Of a stretch of 23,925 nt of DNA, positions 6,981-16,090 are shown in pieces. Each line of letters opens with the position of its first letter. Position 1 is the stretch's first letter. The notes beneath the pieces were generated by a model. The model was not told the origin of the DNA. It saw nothing but the letters and a program-made list of their open reading frames with translations, and did no database searches. A program made the translations under genes and the position numbers. Origin of the DNA: JAVBLV01 sp031553195 (lineage in GTDB: Bacteria; Bacteroidota; Bacteroidia; Bacteroidales; P3); NCBI GenBank assembly GCA_031553195.1, contig JAVBLV010000117.1, positions 1-23,925 on the forward strand, given 5' to 3'.

Positions 6981-7433
6981 ATGAGAGTAGTAATTCAGCG
7001 AGTTTCGGAAGCAAACGTTTCAATAAAGGGCAAGATAAAATCTCAAATAAAAGAAGGATTGTTAATTCTATTAGGAATAGAAGATTCCGATACGAAAGAC
7101 GATATTAACTGGTTATGTCAGAAGATCGTCAATCTAAGGGTTTTCAACGACTCGGATGGAATTATGAATTTATCTGTTTCGGATGTGGCCGGAGAGTTGT
7201 TGGTTGTAAGCCAATTTACTTTGCATGCCAGCACAAAGAAAGGAAACAGGCCTTCTTATTTTCGCGCATCCAAGTCCGGTATTGCCGTTAAAATGTACGA
7301 AAACTTCATTGCACAATTGGAACTGGAATATAAAAAACCTGTAAAAACAGGCGAATTCGGGGCCGATATGAAGATTGCTTTAATCAATGACGGCCCTGTA
7401 ACTATTTGCATAGATTCTAAAAACAAAGAATAA
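6981..7433 (+). CDS. dtd: D-aminoacyl-tRNA deacylase
   Basis: A 150-residue cytosolic homodimer-forming enzyme that frees D-amino acids (and glycine mischarged on tRNA-Ala) from tRNA. Full-length: it begins with the canonical MRVVIQRVSEANV and carries both active-site signatures, SQFTLHAST (77-85, the SQFTL motif) and NDGPVT (136-141, the cross-subunit Gly-Pro motif that rejects L-amino acids). GEFGADM (124-130) is also conserved. It is second in a probable operon with the yciO-like gene and converges on the ComF-type gene across a 59-bp gap with only a weak GGAG/CTCC hairpin near 7457. Confidence 0.96.
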   Translation: MRVVIQRVSEANVSIKGKIKSQIKEGLLILLGIEDSDTKDDINWLCQKIVNLRVFNDSDGIMNLSVSDVAGELLVVSQFTLHASTKKGNRPSYFRASKSGIAVKMYENFIAQLELEYKKPVKTGEFGADMKIALINDGPVTICIDSKNKE

Positions 7434-7492
7434 TCGAGATCTCTAAATTCTGATTGGAGAAACAACTCCCCGTTAAACGTATTCGCATAAAG

Positions 7493-8179
7493 TTATCCCG
7501 CAAAAGCAATGCTTGCCACGCTTACTTTTGTTCCTTGGCAAGAAAGCAATTGAGTGGCGCAGGATTCTATGGTTGCTCCGGTAGTAATAACATCGTCGAC
7601 GAGTAAAATATGTTTATTTTCAATTTTCTTAGATTGCGAAAGTTGGTATTTTTCTTCTACATTTTGCCAACGCTTGAAACGGGTTTTCCGGGTTTGGCTT
7701 TCGGTTGTTCTCATACAAGCAAGAGCGTCTTTAGCAAGGGGTTTCTGTAAAATATCCGAAATGCCTTTGGCAATCTCTTCGCTTTGGTTGTAGCCACGCA
7801 TACGGAATTTGGATACATGTAAAGGAACCGGAACCAGAATATCAATTTCTTCGTATTTTTTGTTTATCAAAAGTTCTTGTCCTAACATCTGTCCTAAGAA
7901 AAAGCCTAAATCTTTTTTCCCTTTATATTTGAGTTCATGCAATAAATGTTGTACAATCCCTTTTTTCTCAAAAAACGCATAAGCCGTAATATTCTCCAAA
8001 TGCACCCTTCCCCAAAACATCTTTTCCATCAGCGACATTTCTTCTTTATGAAAATTAGTAAGCGGAATCTGCGAAAAGCAAGCCTGACAAATATGTTTTT
8101 CATTCCCTTTCAAAGAAGAATGGCAAGCCAAGCAATTGTTGGGGAAAAAGAGACTGAAAAAATCGTGAAAAAGATTCAT
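7493..8179 (-). CDS. ComF-family phosphoribosyltransferase-like protein
   Basis: A 228-residue protein. An N-terminal zinc-ribbon carries CLAC (16-19) and CQAC (31-34). The phosphoribosyltransferase domain follows, with HELKYKGKKDLG, the DILVPVPLH strand, FRMRGYNQSEEIAKGI and the PRPP-binding loop ILLVDDVITTGATI (191-204). This order is diagnostic for ComF/GntX proteins. In Bacillus, ComFC supports natural transformation at the DNA uptake step; in Bacteroidota the gene is widespread without a defined competence locus, so the role here is open. It lies 159 bp downstream of the RND permease on the same strand and may be read through from that operon or have its own weak promoter. Confidence 0.92.
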   Translation of the reverse strand: MNLFHDFFSLFFPNNCLACHSSLKGNEKHICQACFSQIPLTNFHKEEMSLMEKMFWGRVHLENITAYAFFEKKGIVQHLLHELKYKGKKDLGFFLGQMLGQELLINKKYEEIDILVPVPLHVSKFRMRGYNQSEEIAKGISDILQKPLAKDALACMRTTESQTRKTRFKRWQNVEEKYQLSQSKKIENKHILLVDDVITTGATIESCATQLLSCQGTKVSVASIAFAG

Positions 8180-8297
8180 ATTATATTGAAGGATTGAGGA
8201 ATTGAATATTTTTTTTAAGCCAAAGTTTACAAAATCATCTAATTCATTTTTGCTTAATTAAACAAATCATATCATGTTCGCCATTTTATATTTTTGG

Positions 8298-8353
8298 ATT
8301 CCGGCATATCCCTTTCAATATTTATTATAATGCCTTATCTATTCCGGCATATC
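8298..8353 (-). repeat. 13-bp direct repeat across the RND permease stop codon
   Basis: ATTCCGGCATATC occurs at 8298-8310 and 8341-8353, 43 bp apart. The second copy encodes the last residues DMPE of the permease; with the preceding base it also completes the stop codon. The first copy lies just beyond the stop. This looks like a small duplication of the gene end or repeat-mediated deletion scar. Confidence 0.55.
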
Positions 8354-11300
8354 ATAATACTCTCTGCTTATGGTTGGCTTTTTAATTTTTTTACTTCTAT
8401 CGGTAGAAATATAAGAATACATGGAAGGAACAATAAACATTGTTAAGAAAGTAGACACCAACATTCCGCCGATAACGGCAATCCCCATAGCCACCCGTCC
8501 GTTGGCGCCTTCAGCGCTGGCAAAAGCCAGGGGTAACAATCCCAAAACTGTGGCAAAACTGGTCATTAGAATAGGTCTTAGGCGCTGGATAGAAGCATTT
8601 TGTATTGCTTCCCGTTTACTCATTCCCATTTCTTGCCGTTGATTCGCAAATTCCACTATCAGAATCCCATTTTTAGCTACCAAACCTATCAGCATAATAA
8701 TCCCTATCTGGCTGAAAATATTCATAGTAATATCGAAAAACCACATAAAAATAAGCGCTCCGGCCACCGCCAAAGGAACGGTAAACATAATAATTAACGG
8801 ATCTTTAAAACTCTCGAACTGAGCCGCCAGAATCAAGAATATTAAAACTAAAGCCAAAACAAAAGCAAACATCAAACTGGAAGAACTTTCACGGAATTCC
8901 TTGGAATCGCCCGAAAGAGCCGTGCGGAAAGAATCATCCAACACCTCTTTGGCAATTTTATCCATCTCGTCTAAGCCTTCTCCAATGGTAACTCCTTTTG
9001 CCAAACCTGCCGAAACAGTGGCGGCAGTAAAACGATTATACCGGTATAATTGGGGAGGCGAAATACTTTCCTTCAGGTTCACAAAATTATCCAACTGAAT
9101 CATTTCCCCTTCGGTGTTGCGCAAATAAATGGATTTAAGATCAAGCGGTTTATTCCGTTGCTGACGGTTGATTTCCGCCAATATCTGATATTGTTTTCCA
9201 TTCATATAAAAGTATCCCATCCGTTGTCCGCTCAACGCGTATTGAAGCGTTTGTCCTATGTCGCGCGTGCTTACCCCCAACATGCTGGCTTTGTCGCGAT
9301 TAATTTCTATCTGGGTTTCGGGCTTGGTAAATCTCAAATCCACATCCGTCATTTGAAATACAGGGCTCGCTCCGACTTTATCCATAAATTTCGGAAGATA
9401 TTCTGCTAGTTTATCCAAATTAGGCGCTTGCAATACATATTGCACCGGCATTCCCGAACGCCGGCTGCCAAAGGTAGATTGTTGCTGTACAAAAGCCCTG
9501 GCTGTGGTTTTCTTTTTAACCGCCTCCGAAAGTTGGTCGGCAATTTCCATCTGACTTCGTTCCCTGTCTTTAATATCAGACAACGAAATACGAACATTCC
9601 CGCTTCCCGACCAAACCCGTACCATGTTGTTTACCCTTTCCGGAACCAGGGAATCTACCAATTCCGAGACGCTATACGTATAGTCCCGCATAAACTCAAA
9701 GGTCGAACCTTCCGGACCTCTTGTATTAATGGATATTTGAGAGCGGTCTTCCAAAGGCGCCATTTCGGAAGGAACCGCCTTCCATAAGAAAACGATAAGA
9801 CCTATCATAATCAAGGTAACAAAGATAGTTCCTCGTTTATGAGAAAGCACATAATTTAACGATCGGCCGTATACATTATTTAACCCTTCGAAGAAAGGTT
9901 CCGTCTTTTTATAAATCCAATTTCTTTTTTCCCTTCTTCTCAATAACTTAGTAGCCATCATAGGGGTAAAGGTGAGCGCTACAAATGCAGATATCAGAAC
10001 AGAACCGGAAATAACGATACTGAACTCCCTGAAAAGCCGTCCTGTCATTCCCTGTAAAAACACGATGGGGAAGAAAACCGCCACCAAAGTAATAGTGGTA
10101 GAAATCACCGCAAAAAAGATTTCTTTGGAACCTTCTATTCCCGCCTCTCGGGGCGACATTCCTTTCTCTATTTTAACATAAATATTTTCGGTAACAACAA
10201 TAGCATCGTCTACAACCAAACCAACCGCCAAAACCACCGCCAACATTGACAATACATTTATCGAAAATCCGGCCACATACATCACAAAAAACGCTCCTAC
10301 CAAAGAAACCGGAATAACAATAACAGGAACCAAGGTAACCCGCCAATCTCTCAAAAAAACAAAAATGATCAATACTACAAGGGCAAAAGCAATGTATACT
10401 GTTTCTTGTACCTCAGCAATAGAAGAACGGATAAACTTAGTATTGTCAAAACCAAACCCTATTTGCACATCTTCGGGCAAATCTTTTTTCATCTGCTCTA
10501 CCCTAAGATATACCTCATTGGCAATTTCTATGTGATTGGCTCCCGGTTGGGGAACTACCACCACGCTTACCATAGGCACGCCATCTATACTAAAAATACT
10601 TTTTTGATCTTCGGGGCCTAGTTCGGCAGTTCCTATATCGCTGAACCGAATAATACTGGTACCATCTTCTCTTATAATCAAATCATTGAATTCCTGTGGC
10701 GTGTGCATTAATCCTAAGGTGCGGATAGTCAATTCTATAGTATTGCCTTCTATGCTGCCGGACGGAAGTTCCACATTTTCCCTGTCTATGGCATTCTTCA
10801 CATCTGTGGGAGTAATACCGTACCCTGCCATTTTCACAGGGTCGAGCCACAAGCGCATAGAGTAACGTTTTTCTCCCCATATTTGTACCGAACTTACGTC
10901 GGAAATGGTTTGCAAACGTTCTTTAACCGTCAGATCGGCAATTTCGCTTAACTCTAATAAGGAACGTTTATCACTTTGAACTGTAATTTGAAGGATAGGC
11001 GTGGCATCGGCATCGGATTTTTCTACTGTAGGCGGATCGCAATCTTTCGGCAAATAACGTTGCGCTCTCGAAACTTTATCCCGCACATCATTGGCAGCCC
11101 TTTCCATATCCACATTAAGCTCAAACTCCACTGTAATCCGGCTGGAACCTTGCCTGCTGACGCTCGATAAAGAACGAATACCGGGTATGCCGTTAATACT
11201 TTGTTCCAATGGTTCGGTTATCTGGTTTTCAATAATATCCGCATTAGCCCCCGGATAACTTACATTTACTGTAATAATTGGCGTGTCTACGCTCGGATAT

Positions 11301-11407
11301 TCCCTTACGCCCAAATAGTTATATCCAATAATTCCAAAAAGGAAAATGATAAGAATAAAAACCGTTGCCAATACAGGACGTTTAATGCTTAGTTCGGATA
11401 TGTTCAT
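8339..11407 (-). CDS. RND efflux transporter permease (HAE1/AcrB-type)
   Basis: A full-length 1022-residue inner-membrane pump with 12 TM segments and two large periplasmic loops; as a trimer it exports hydrophobic or amphiphilic compounds using the proton gradient. It begins MNISELSIKRPVLATVF, the usual HAE1 start. The TM4 proton-relay pair is present at D400-D401 in GLVVDDAIVV, and the TM10 lysine at K912 in GLVAKNGILIVEF. FLRDWRVTLVPV after TM2 and the porter-domain motif SVSRQGSSRITVEF are also typical. It follows the adaptor gene by 59 bp. No outer-membrane factor or local regulator is adjacent, so it probably uses a TolC-like protein encoded elsewhere. The substrate cannot be read from the sequence. 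Confidence 0.95.
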   Translation of the reverse strand: MNISELSIKRPVLATVFILIIFLFGIIGYNYLGVREYPSVDTPIITVNVSYPGANADIIENQITEPLEQSINGIPGIRSLSSVSRQGSSRITVEFELNVDMERAANDVRDKVSRAQRYLPKDCDPPTVEKSDADATPILQITVQSDKRSLLELSEIADLTVKERLQTISDVSSVQIWGEKRYSMRLWLDPVKMAGYGITPTDVKNAIDRENVELPSGSIEGNTIELTIRTLGLMHTPQEFNDLIIREDGTSIIRFSDIGTAELGPEDQKSIFSIDGVPMVSVVVVPQPGANHIEIANEVYLRVEQMKKDLPEDVQIGFGFDNTKFIRSSIAEVQETVYIAFALVVLIIFVFLRDWRVTLVPVIVIPVSLVGAFFVMYVAGFSINVLSMLAVVLAVGLVVDDAIVVTENIYVKIEKGMSPREAGIEGSKEIFFAVISTTITLVAVFFPIVFLQGMTGRLFREFSIVISGSVLISAFVALTFTPMMATKLLRRREKRNWIYKKTEPFFEGLNNVYGRSLNYVLSHKRGTIFVTLIMIGLIVFLWKAVPSEMAPLEDRSQISINTRGPEGSTFEFMRDYTYSVSELVDSLVPERVNNMVRVWSGSGNVRISLSDIKDRERSQMEIADQLSEAVKKKTTARAFVQQQSTFGSRRSGMPVQYVLQAPNLDKLAEYLPKFMDKVGASPVFQMTDVDLRFTKPETQIEINRDKASMLGVSTRDIGQTLQYALSGQRMGYFYMNGKQYQILAEINRQQRNKPLDLKSIYLRNTEGEMIQLDNFVNLKESISPPQLYRYNRFTAATVSAGLAKGVTIGEGLDEMDKIAKEVLDDSFRTALSGDSKEFRESSSSLMFAFVLALVLIFLILAAQFESFKDPLIIMFTVPLAVAGALIFMWFFDITMNIFSQIGIIMLIGLVAKNGILIVEFANQRQEMGMSKREAIQNASIQRLRPILMTSFATVLGLLPLAFASAEGANGRVAMGIAVIGGMLVSTFLTMFIVPSMYSYISTDRSKKIKKPTISREYYDMPE

Positions 11408-11466
11408 ATTTATAACGTTTGAAGAATTGAATCATTGAAGGATCTATTTTCAATAAATTCGATTCT

Positions 11467-12570
11467 TTATTTTGATTGGATATCGTCTATAGTAATAGCG
11501 GCCCCTTTTCTCAATTGCATAACTCCTGTTGTAATAAGGGTGTCGCCTGCCGACAAACCGCTCAGTACCTGTACTCTTGATTCGGTGCGCAGACCTTTGT
11601 TTATTTCCGCCGGCTCAGCAATTCCGTTCTTATAAAGATAAACAATATCTCTTCCCATTTCGGGAATAACAGCTTCGCTGGGAATGGCTAGCGTATTCTT
11701 TATTTCATGAAGTTTTATTTCGATGCTTGCAAACCGTCCCGGCAATACGCTTTCGTTGGCGTTAGGATAAGTGGCGCGCACCTTCAATGTCCGGGTTTTT
11801 GGATCTACTGTCGATTCTACGGCATACACCGTTGCTTTGTATTTATTTAATGAGCCGGTCAACTCAAATTCAATGTTGGTTCCTTGCCTGATTTCGGTGG
11901 CATGGCGTTCTGAAATGGAAAAATCGATTTTCAAAGGTTTTATTTTTATCAACTTTACCACCACTGTAGAAGGCGAAGTATAAGCCCCCTCGCTCACCAT
12001 GCGTAACCCAATTGTTCCATCAAAAGGCGCGCGCAATTCTGTTTGGGCTATACGCGCTTTTACCAGATCGATATCGGCATTGAGTTTATCCAATTCCGTA
12101 ACCACTTGTTCATAGGCCTCCTGACTAATGGCGTCTTTGGCTAACAACGATTTCTGTCGAAATACGCGATCTTTGGCCAAGGGAAGCTGGGCTTCTAATT
12201 TTTTTAACTCTGCTTGCAACAGATTGTCATTGACTTTTGCCAATAATTGTCCTTTCTTCACCTTTGATCCTTCTCGGAACAAAATAGAAGTAATCTTTCC
12301 GGATGTTTCAAAAGAAAGGTCTACTTCTTCGTCGGGCAGCAAACTACCCGTGGTGCGAATAATATCTGTCAAGGAAACAAATTGTAACACTTCTGCATTT
12401 ACATTCAAAGGCTTATTTTTACCCGGTGTTGAAGAAGGTTTCCCTTTTTCGGATTTTTCTTTGGAGGGTTCTTCTCGTGTGGCATAATTTCTTACAAATG
12501 GAAAGGCTGCCATTCCGGCAATCAATAAAACAATACACAGGATAAGAATTCGTTTGGTGGTTTTCTTCAT
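11467..12570 (-). CDS. RND efflux periplasmic adaptor (HlyD/AcrA family)
   Basis: A 367-residue membrane-fusion protein. Residues about 8-27 form a membrane anchor or signal segment, followed by a charged Lys/Ser/Pro-rich linker (32-54). The lipoyl half-motif (SFETSGKITSILFREGSKVKKGQLLAK) leads into a short alpha-hairpin coiled coil (about 115-165) and the returning half TELRAPFDGTIG. Beta-barrel and membrane-proximal domains follow, ending with the VLSGLSAGDTLITTGVMQLRKGA segment seen in most adaptors. It lacks a lipobox Cys. First gene of the pump operon, 59 bp before the permease. A minus-strand TAATTTTG box lies 67 bp upstream of its ATG. Confidence 0.93.
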   Translation of the reverse strand: MKKTTKRILILCIVLLIAGMAAFPFVRNYATREEPSKEKSEKGKPSSTPGKNKPLNVNAEVLQFVSLTDIIRTTGSLLPDEEVDLSFETSGKITSILFREGSKVKKGQLLAKVNDNLLQAELKKLEAQLPLAKDRVFRQKSLLAKDAISQEAYEQVVTELDKLNADIDLVKARIAQTELRAPFDGTIGLRMVSEGAYTSPSTVVVKLIKIKPLKIDFSISERHATEIRQGTNIEFELTGSLNKYKATVYAVESTVDPKTRTLKVRATYPNANESVLPGRFASIEIKLHEIKNTLAIPSEAVIPEMGRDIVYLYKNGIAEPAEINKGLRTESRVQVLSGLSAGDTLITTGVMQLRKGAAITIDDIQSK

Positions 12571-12637
12571 AACAGATTTGCTATTTTCAAAACAATTATT
12601 GCTGAAAAAGAATGATTATATATAACTGCAAAATACC

Positions 12638-12645
12638 CAAAATTA
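12638..12645 (-). promoter_or_regulatory. Probable -7 box of the RND operon
   Basis: The minus-strand sequence TAATTTTG fits the Bacteroidota TAnnTTTG consensus. Transcription would begin near 12632, about 60 nt before the adaptor ATG. I see no good -33 element at 19-21 bp, so confidence is limited. Confidence 0.4.
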
Positions 12646-12743
12646 GTTTGTGGCAAAACAAATATTTTAGCGTTAAAATGAATGCAAAGTAACACAAAAA
12701 GCGGAGACAGGAAATAAGGGAGAAGGGAAATTATTCCTGGTAA

Positions 12744-12896
12744 CGGTTTAAAAATTTTTCCATGAAGTATTTTGGATCTAAAAACGCTCTTTTTTGTCGG
12801 AATTTTACCAAATAGCGCTACTATTCTTGAAAAATCCCGTCGGCAAACTCGCTGTTTTTATCTCTCAAAATCTTTTCCTTAAAATTTCAAACAGTT
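12744..12896 (-). mobile_element. MITE copy A (decayed ends)
   Basis: This stretch aligns almost end to end with the reverse complement of 16091-16250. The interior is nearly identical: both copies contain TTTTTTGTCGGAATTTTA-like and ACTATTCTTGAAAAATCCCG segments and a long match over TATCTCTCAAAATCTTTTCC. Its ends are degenerate inverted repeats (CGGTTTAAAAATTTTTCC on the left, AACTGTTTGAAATTTTAAGG as reverse complement of the right), and no target duplication survives, so it appears older than copy B. It fills most of the gap between the divergent RND operon and the Nudix gene and ends about 42 bp before the Nudix promoter box. The 60-residue open frame through it is a by-product of the repeat. 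Confidence 0.8.
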
Positions 12897-12938
12897 ACTT
12901 GATCCCCTTTACTCTATTCCTTTATTCTTTTTTCCTTG

Positions 12939-12946
12939 TACCTTTG
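12939..12946 (+). promoter_or_regulatory. -7 box of the Nudix hydrolase gene
   Basis: TACCTTTG followed by CAC is a perfect TAnnTTTG match, 55 bp before the ATG at 13002. No clear TTTG is found at the -33 distance. MITE copy A ends just upstream, so part of the upstream promoter DNA was probably supplied by the element. Confidence 0.5.
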
Positions 12947-13001
12947 CACTTAAATTTTCTTTGTTCAAAACAATAGCTTGCTCGATAATTTCAATTAGGA
13001 T

Positions 13002-13667
13002 ATGCAATTATTTATACAAGAACTTAAATCTATATTACAACAAAAATTACCGGCAAAAAAGGCGCATTTACAAATGGCGCCCGAAATAAGGATTGAAAGT
13101 TTGAAAACTGAAAATGGAAATTTTGAGAACGCGCGCAAGGCGGCAGTGTTAATTCCTATTTATCTGAAGGATGGGGAATATTTTACGGCTTTAATAAAAA
13201 GGACAGAATATGATGGCGTGCATAGCGGACAAATGGCTTTTGCCGGAGGACGTTGGGAAAAACAGGACTCTACACTGATTGTTACCGCTCTTCGCGAGGC
13301 CAAAGAGGAAATCGGCATAGAGCCCGCCACTGTGGAAGTTCTGGGAAGTCTATCCCAATTATATATTCCGCCAAGTAATTTCCTTATATTGCCTGTTATT
13401 GGCTTTCTTACAAAAAAGCCTTCTTTTCATTTACAAATCGAAGAGGTACAAAGTGTACACGAAATCCCATTAAAAGAATTTTTGTATCCTAAAAACATTT
13501 CTTCTGTAGAAATAAATTCAGGATACAACCCCCGGTTCAAAGCGCCCTGTTATAAAATTTCGGGAAATATCATCTGGGGAGCAACCGCCATGGTTATAAG
13601 CGAATTGACAACCATAATCAGACAATTGAAAATTTATCAGAAGTCCCCTCATAATGAAAAGCGATGA
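13002..13667 (+). CDS. Nudix hydrolase, CoA pyrophosphatase (NudL/UPF0035) type
   Basis: A 221-residue cytosolic enzyme. ALIKRTEYDGVHSGQMAFAGG (63-83) corresponds to the UPF0035 signature that precedes the Nudix box in CoA pyrophosphatases (usual form ending FPGG, here FAGG). The Nudix box GGRWEKQDSTLIVTALREAKEEIGI covers 82-106, with REAKEE supplying the metal ligands. The family cleaves CoA and its derivatives to 3',5'-ADP and 4'-phosphopantetheine, probably clearing oxidised CoA. A Gly/Ala-for-Pro type change in the FPGG motif is conservative. ATG 13002 has AGGA close upstream and a TACCTTTG promoter box. The next gene, a cation antiporter, follows after 145 bp and need not be functionally linked. 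Confidence 0.88.
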   Translation: MQLFIQELKSILQQKLPAKKAHLQMAPEIRIESLKTENGNFENARKAAVLIPIYLKDGEYFTALIKRTEYDGVHSGQMAFAGGRWEKQDSTLIVTALREAKEEIGIEPATVEVLGSLSQLYIPPSNFLILPVIGFLTKKPSFHLQIEEVQSVHEIPLKEFLYPKNISSVEINSGYNPRFKAPCYKISGNIIWGATAMVISELTTIIRQLKIYQKSPHNEKR

Positions 13668-13812
13668 AGAATGTTTATAGCTTAAAAACTTATTCATCTC
13701 TCATTATTCATCATTTATCGTTAAAAACACATTTTCAATTAACAGGTTCGCAACTGGAATGTAGAAATTAAAAATAAACCGATCAAACAATCTAAACCCA
13801 AAATAGAAACAG

Positions 13813-15063
13813 ATGAATATTGAGTTACCGCATTTTGAATTACCTCTTTTCACAAACTTATTGATTTTACTCGTTGCGGCAAGGCTTTTAGGAGAAGTAT
13901 TCGAACGTTTTAAGCAACCTTCTATGATTGGGGAAATCATTGCCGGAATTATTTTGGGTCCAACCGTACTCAACCTTATTCATAGAACGGAAGCCATTGC
14001 AGTAATTTCGGACTTAGGCGTTTTTTTGTTAGTTATTATTGCCGGGCTGGAAGTAAATGTAGATAATATAATGAAGTCCCTTAAGGGGAAAAATGGCATC
14101 ATTGCCATAACGGCATTTTTTCTTCCGATTCTTGGGGGTTTTGCTGTGGGTTATTTTTTCGGTAAAAGCGTAATGACAACGGTATTCATCGGACTTTGCA
14201 TTGCCATAACGGCTTTGCCTGTGAGCATACGGATTTTGATGGATTTGGGAAAACTCAACTCCAGCGCCGGACAAAAGATCATTTCAGCGGCCATTTTCGA
14301 GGATGTGTTGGCCTTAACAATGTTGGGAGTTATTCTCAATGTTAAAGATACCGACATGACGTTAGGGTCTATTCTCGAAGTATCTGCCATTTCAGTATTA
14401 AAATTGTCGGTATTTATCATCATCCTATTCCTGAGTTATTATTTAGTTAAGAAATTATCGAACCGGGATAATTACATAGAAAAGAATCTAAATACCATAT
14501 TATCCTTACTTAGAGGAAAAGAGTCTTTGTTCGCTATATTTTTTGTTTTTGTTTTGGCTTTCTCAACTATTACGGAACTGCTTGGCTTTCATTTTATCAT
14601 CGGCGCGTTTTTTGCAGCTATGTTGGTGAGCGAGAATTTAGTAGGGAAAACTTATTTTACCGCTATTAGCAAAACAACCAATGGTTTGGCAATGGGGTTT
14701 TTGGCGCCTATATTTTTTGCAGGAATCGGACTTGAATTCAGTTTTGCGGCCATACAAAATTATGGATTACTGATTGCTATTTTGTTGGTTTCTTATTTAT
14801 CGAAAATAGCAGGCGGATACTTGGGCGGAAAACTTGCCGGATTGAATAACAAGGTATCGATGATTATTGGAATTGGTTTGAATGCCAGAGGGATCATGGA
14901 GTTGGTAATTGCCAATATCGCCTATCAATCAGGGTTAATTGATCTGGAGATATTTTCAATTTTGGTCATCATGGGCGTTTTAACCACTTTAACCACGCCT
15001 TCTTTATTAAAGCGGGGATTTGATGCAGAAGAAAAGTCTCGGAAAAAGCCGGTTAATTATTGA
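13813..15063 (+). CDS. CPA2-family cation:proton antiporter (Kef/NapA-like)
   Basis: A 416-residue integral membrane protein of about 12 TM segments. It has the CPA2 opening LLILLVAARLLGEVFERFKQP (17-37), GEIIAGIILGPTVL (40-53), and the core FIGLCIAITALPVSIRILMDLGKLNS (125-150), followed by AIFEDVLALTML (160-171), whose Glu-Asp pair (163-164) sits at the usual ion-binding position. GIGLNARGIMELVIAN near the C-terminus is a further family signature. It ends without a TrkA-N/RCK domain, so it resembles short Na+(K+)/H+ exchangers rather than glutathione-gated KefB/C. The role is pH or cation homeostasis in the inner membrane; the ion is not decided by the sequence. Confidence 0.92.
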   Translation: MNIELPHFELPLFTNLLILLVAARLLGEVFERFKQPSMIGEIIAGIILGPTVLNLIHRTEAIAVISDLGVFLLVIIAGLEVNVDNIMKSLKGKNGIIAITAFFLPILGGFAVGYFFGKSVMTTVFIGLCIAITALPVSIRILMDLGKLNSSAGQKIISAAIFEDVLALTMLGVILNVKDTDMTLGSILEVSAISVLKLSVFIIILFLSYYLVKKLSNRDNYIEKNLNTILSLLRGKESLFAIFFVFVLAFSTITELLGFHFIIGAFFAAMLVSENLVGKTYFTAISKTTNGLAMGFLAPIFFAGIGLEFSFAAIQNYGLLIAILLVSYLSKIAGGYLGGKLAGLNNKVSMIIGIGLNARGIMELVIANIAYQSGLIDLEIFSILVIMGVLTTLTTPSLLKRGFDAEEKSRKKPVNY

Positions 15064-15390
15064 TGGTTTGTTTGTTTTGAAGGTATAGCACGAACGTACG
15101 TTGGATTCCAAGATATTTTTTAGACGTTGTGTAAGACCATGTTGCTATAGTGGTAACCGATTAACGCCAATCATCCTGCATAGTCGCTTATATAAAACCA
15201 TTATTTAAAATATTGTGAAAGAATATTCTGTAGAAGTAAAATTTATCTTGCTATCAAAATTTTGCAAGAATTACAGATGCGGTTTAACAACTATTTGGGT
15301 GGAAAAGCGTTTTATCTACGATGTATTACATTGATTTTTAAAATATATTTTCAAGGTCATTGAATAAAATCCCTTTAAGTTAAGCCGGTT
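15064..15390. other. Non-coding gap before the Crp/Fnr gene
   Basis: No gene is seen. A perfect 10-bp palindrome AACGTACGTT lies at 15093-15102. The run TTGTGA near 15211 resembles half a Crp-type site but has no symmetric partner. No TAnnTTTG box with good spacing was found ahead of the ATG at 15391. Confidence 0.45.
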
Positions 15391-16065
15391 ATGGAAATTA
15401 TCGAATTATTAATCAAATGTCCTTTATTTAGAGGAGTATCCAAAGAGGAACTGGAGAATTTATTAAAAATTTACGGTTACTCTCTGCAAAAATTTCCTTC
15501 GGAGAATATCGTTGCCTTATTAGGCGAAAAATGCGAACATTTAATAATTATTCTTGAAGGAGGCGTGCGCGGGGAAATGATTGACGAATCGGGGAAATTA
15601 ATTAAAATAGAAGAAATAAAAGCGCCGTCTCCCATTGCGCATGCTTTTTTATTTGCCGAACAAAATATTTTTCCGGTTACCATAACGACATTGGAAAATT
15701 CGCGGCTCGTATTTATTGAAAAACATGTTTTTATAGAACTCTTGCAAAAGAACAAAAATATTCTCGTCAACTATTTAACGCTCATTTCGAATCGAAGCAA
15801 ATTTCTTTCCGAAAAAATTTCCTTTCTGGCTTTTAAAACCATCAAAAATAAATTGGCGGCATTTATTCTGAAACGGGCGCAAGAACAACAAAAAACATAT
15901 ATTTTGCTAACCGAAACGCAGCAAGAACTGGCAGATTATTTTGGCGTTACAAGGCCTTCTTTGGCGCGTTCTTTAAATCTTTTGGAAGAGGAAGGCCTTA
16001 TCTGTATTGAAAAGAAAAAAATTACAATTAAAAATATGTCTACTTTAAAAGAACTGGCAAGATAA
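15391..16065 (+). CDS. Crp/Fnr-family transcriptional regulator
   Basis: A 224-residue DNA-binding protein. Residues about 1-120 form the cyclic-nucleotide-binding-like beta-barrel (IELLIKCPLFRGVSKEELENLL at the start; LIIILEGGVRG near 52-62), then a dimerisation helix, then a winged HTH with ETQQELADYFGVTRPSLARSLNLLEEEGLICIEKKKITI (about 173-212). The phosphate-binding RxS/T motif of true cAMP sensors is not obvious, and there is no Cys cluster at the N-terminus for an Fe-S cluster, so the effector is unknown. It is a stand-alone gene; MITE copy B starts 25 bp after its stop codon. Confidence 0.9.
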   Translation: MEIIELLIKCPLFRGVSKEELENLLKIYGYSLQKFPSENIVALLGEKCEHLIIILEGGVRGEMIDESGKLIKIEEIKAPSPIAHAFLFAEQNIFPVTITTLENSRLVFIEKHVFIELLQKNKNILVNYLTLISNRSKFLSEKISFLAFKTIKNKLAAFILKRAQEQQKTYILLTETQQELADYFGVTRPSLARSLNLLEEEGLICIEKKKITIKNMSTLKELAR

Positions 16066-16090
16066 AAACATAAATTATTCTACAGTTTAA

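Noticed and set aside
15205..15235. TTGTGA near 15211 as a Crp-binding site for autoregulation
   Set aside because: There is no matching inverted half-site at the required spacing.
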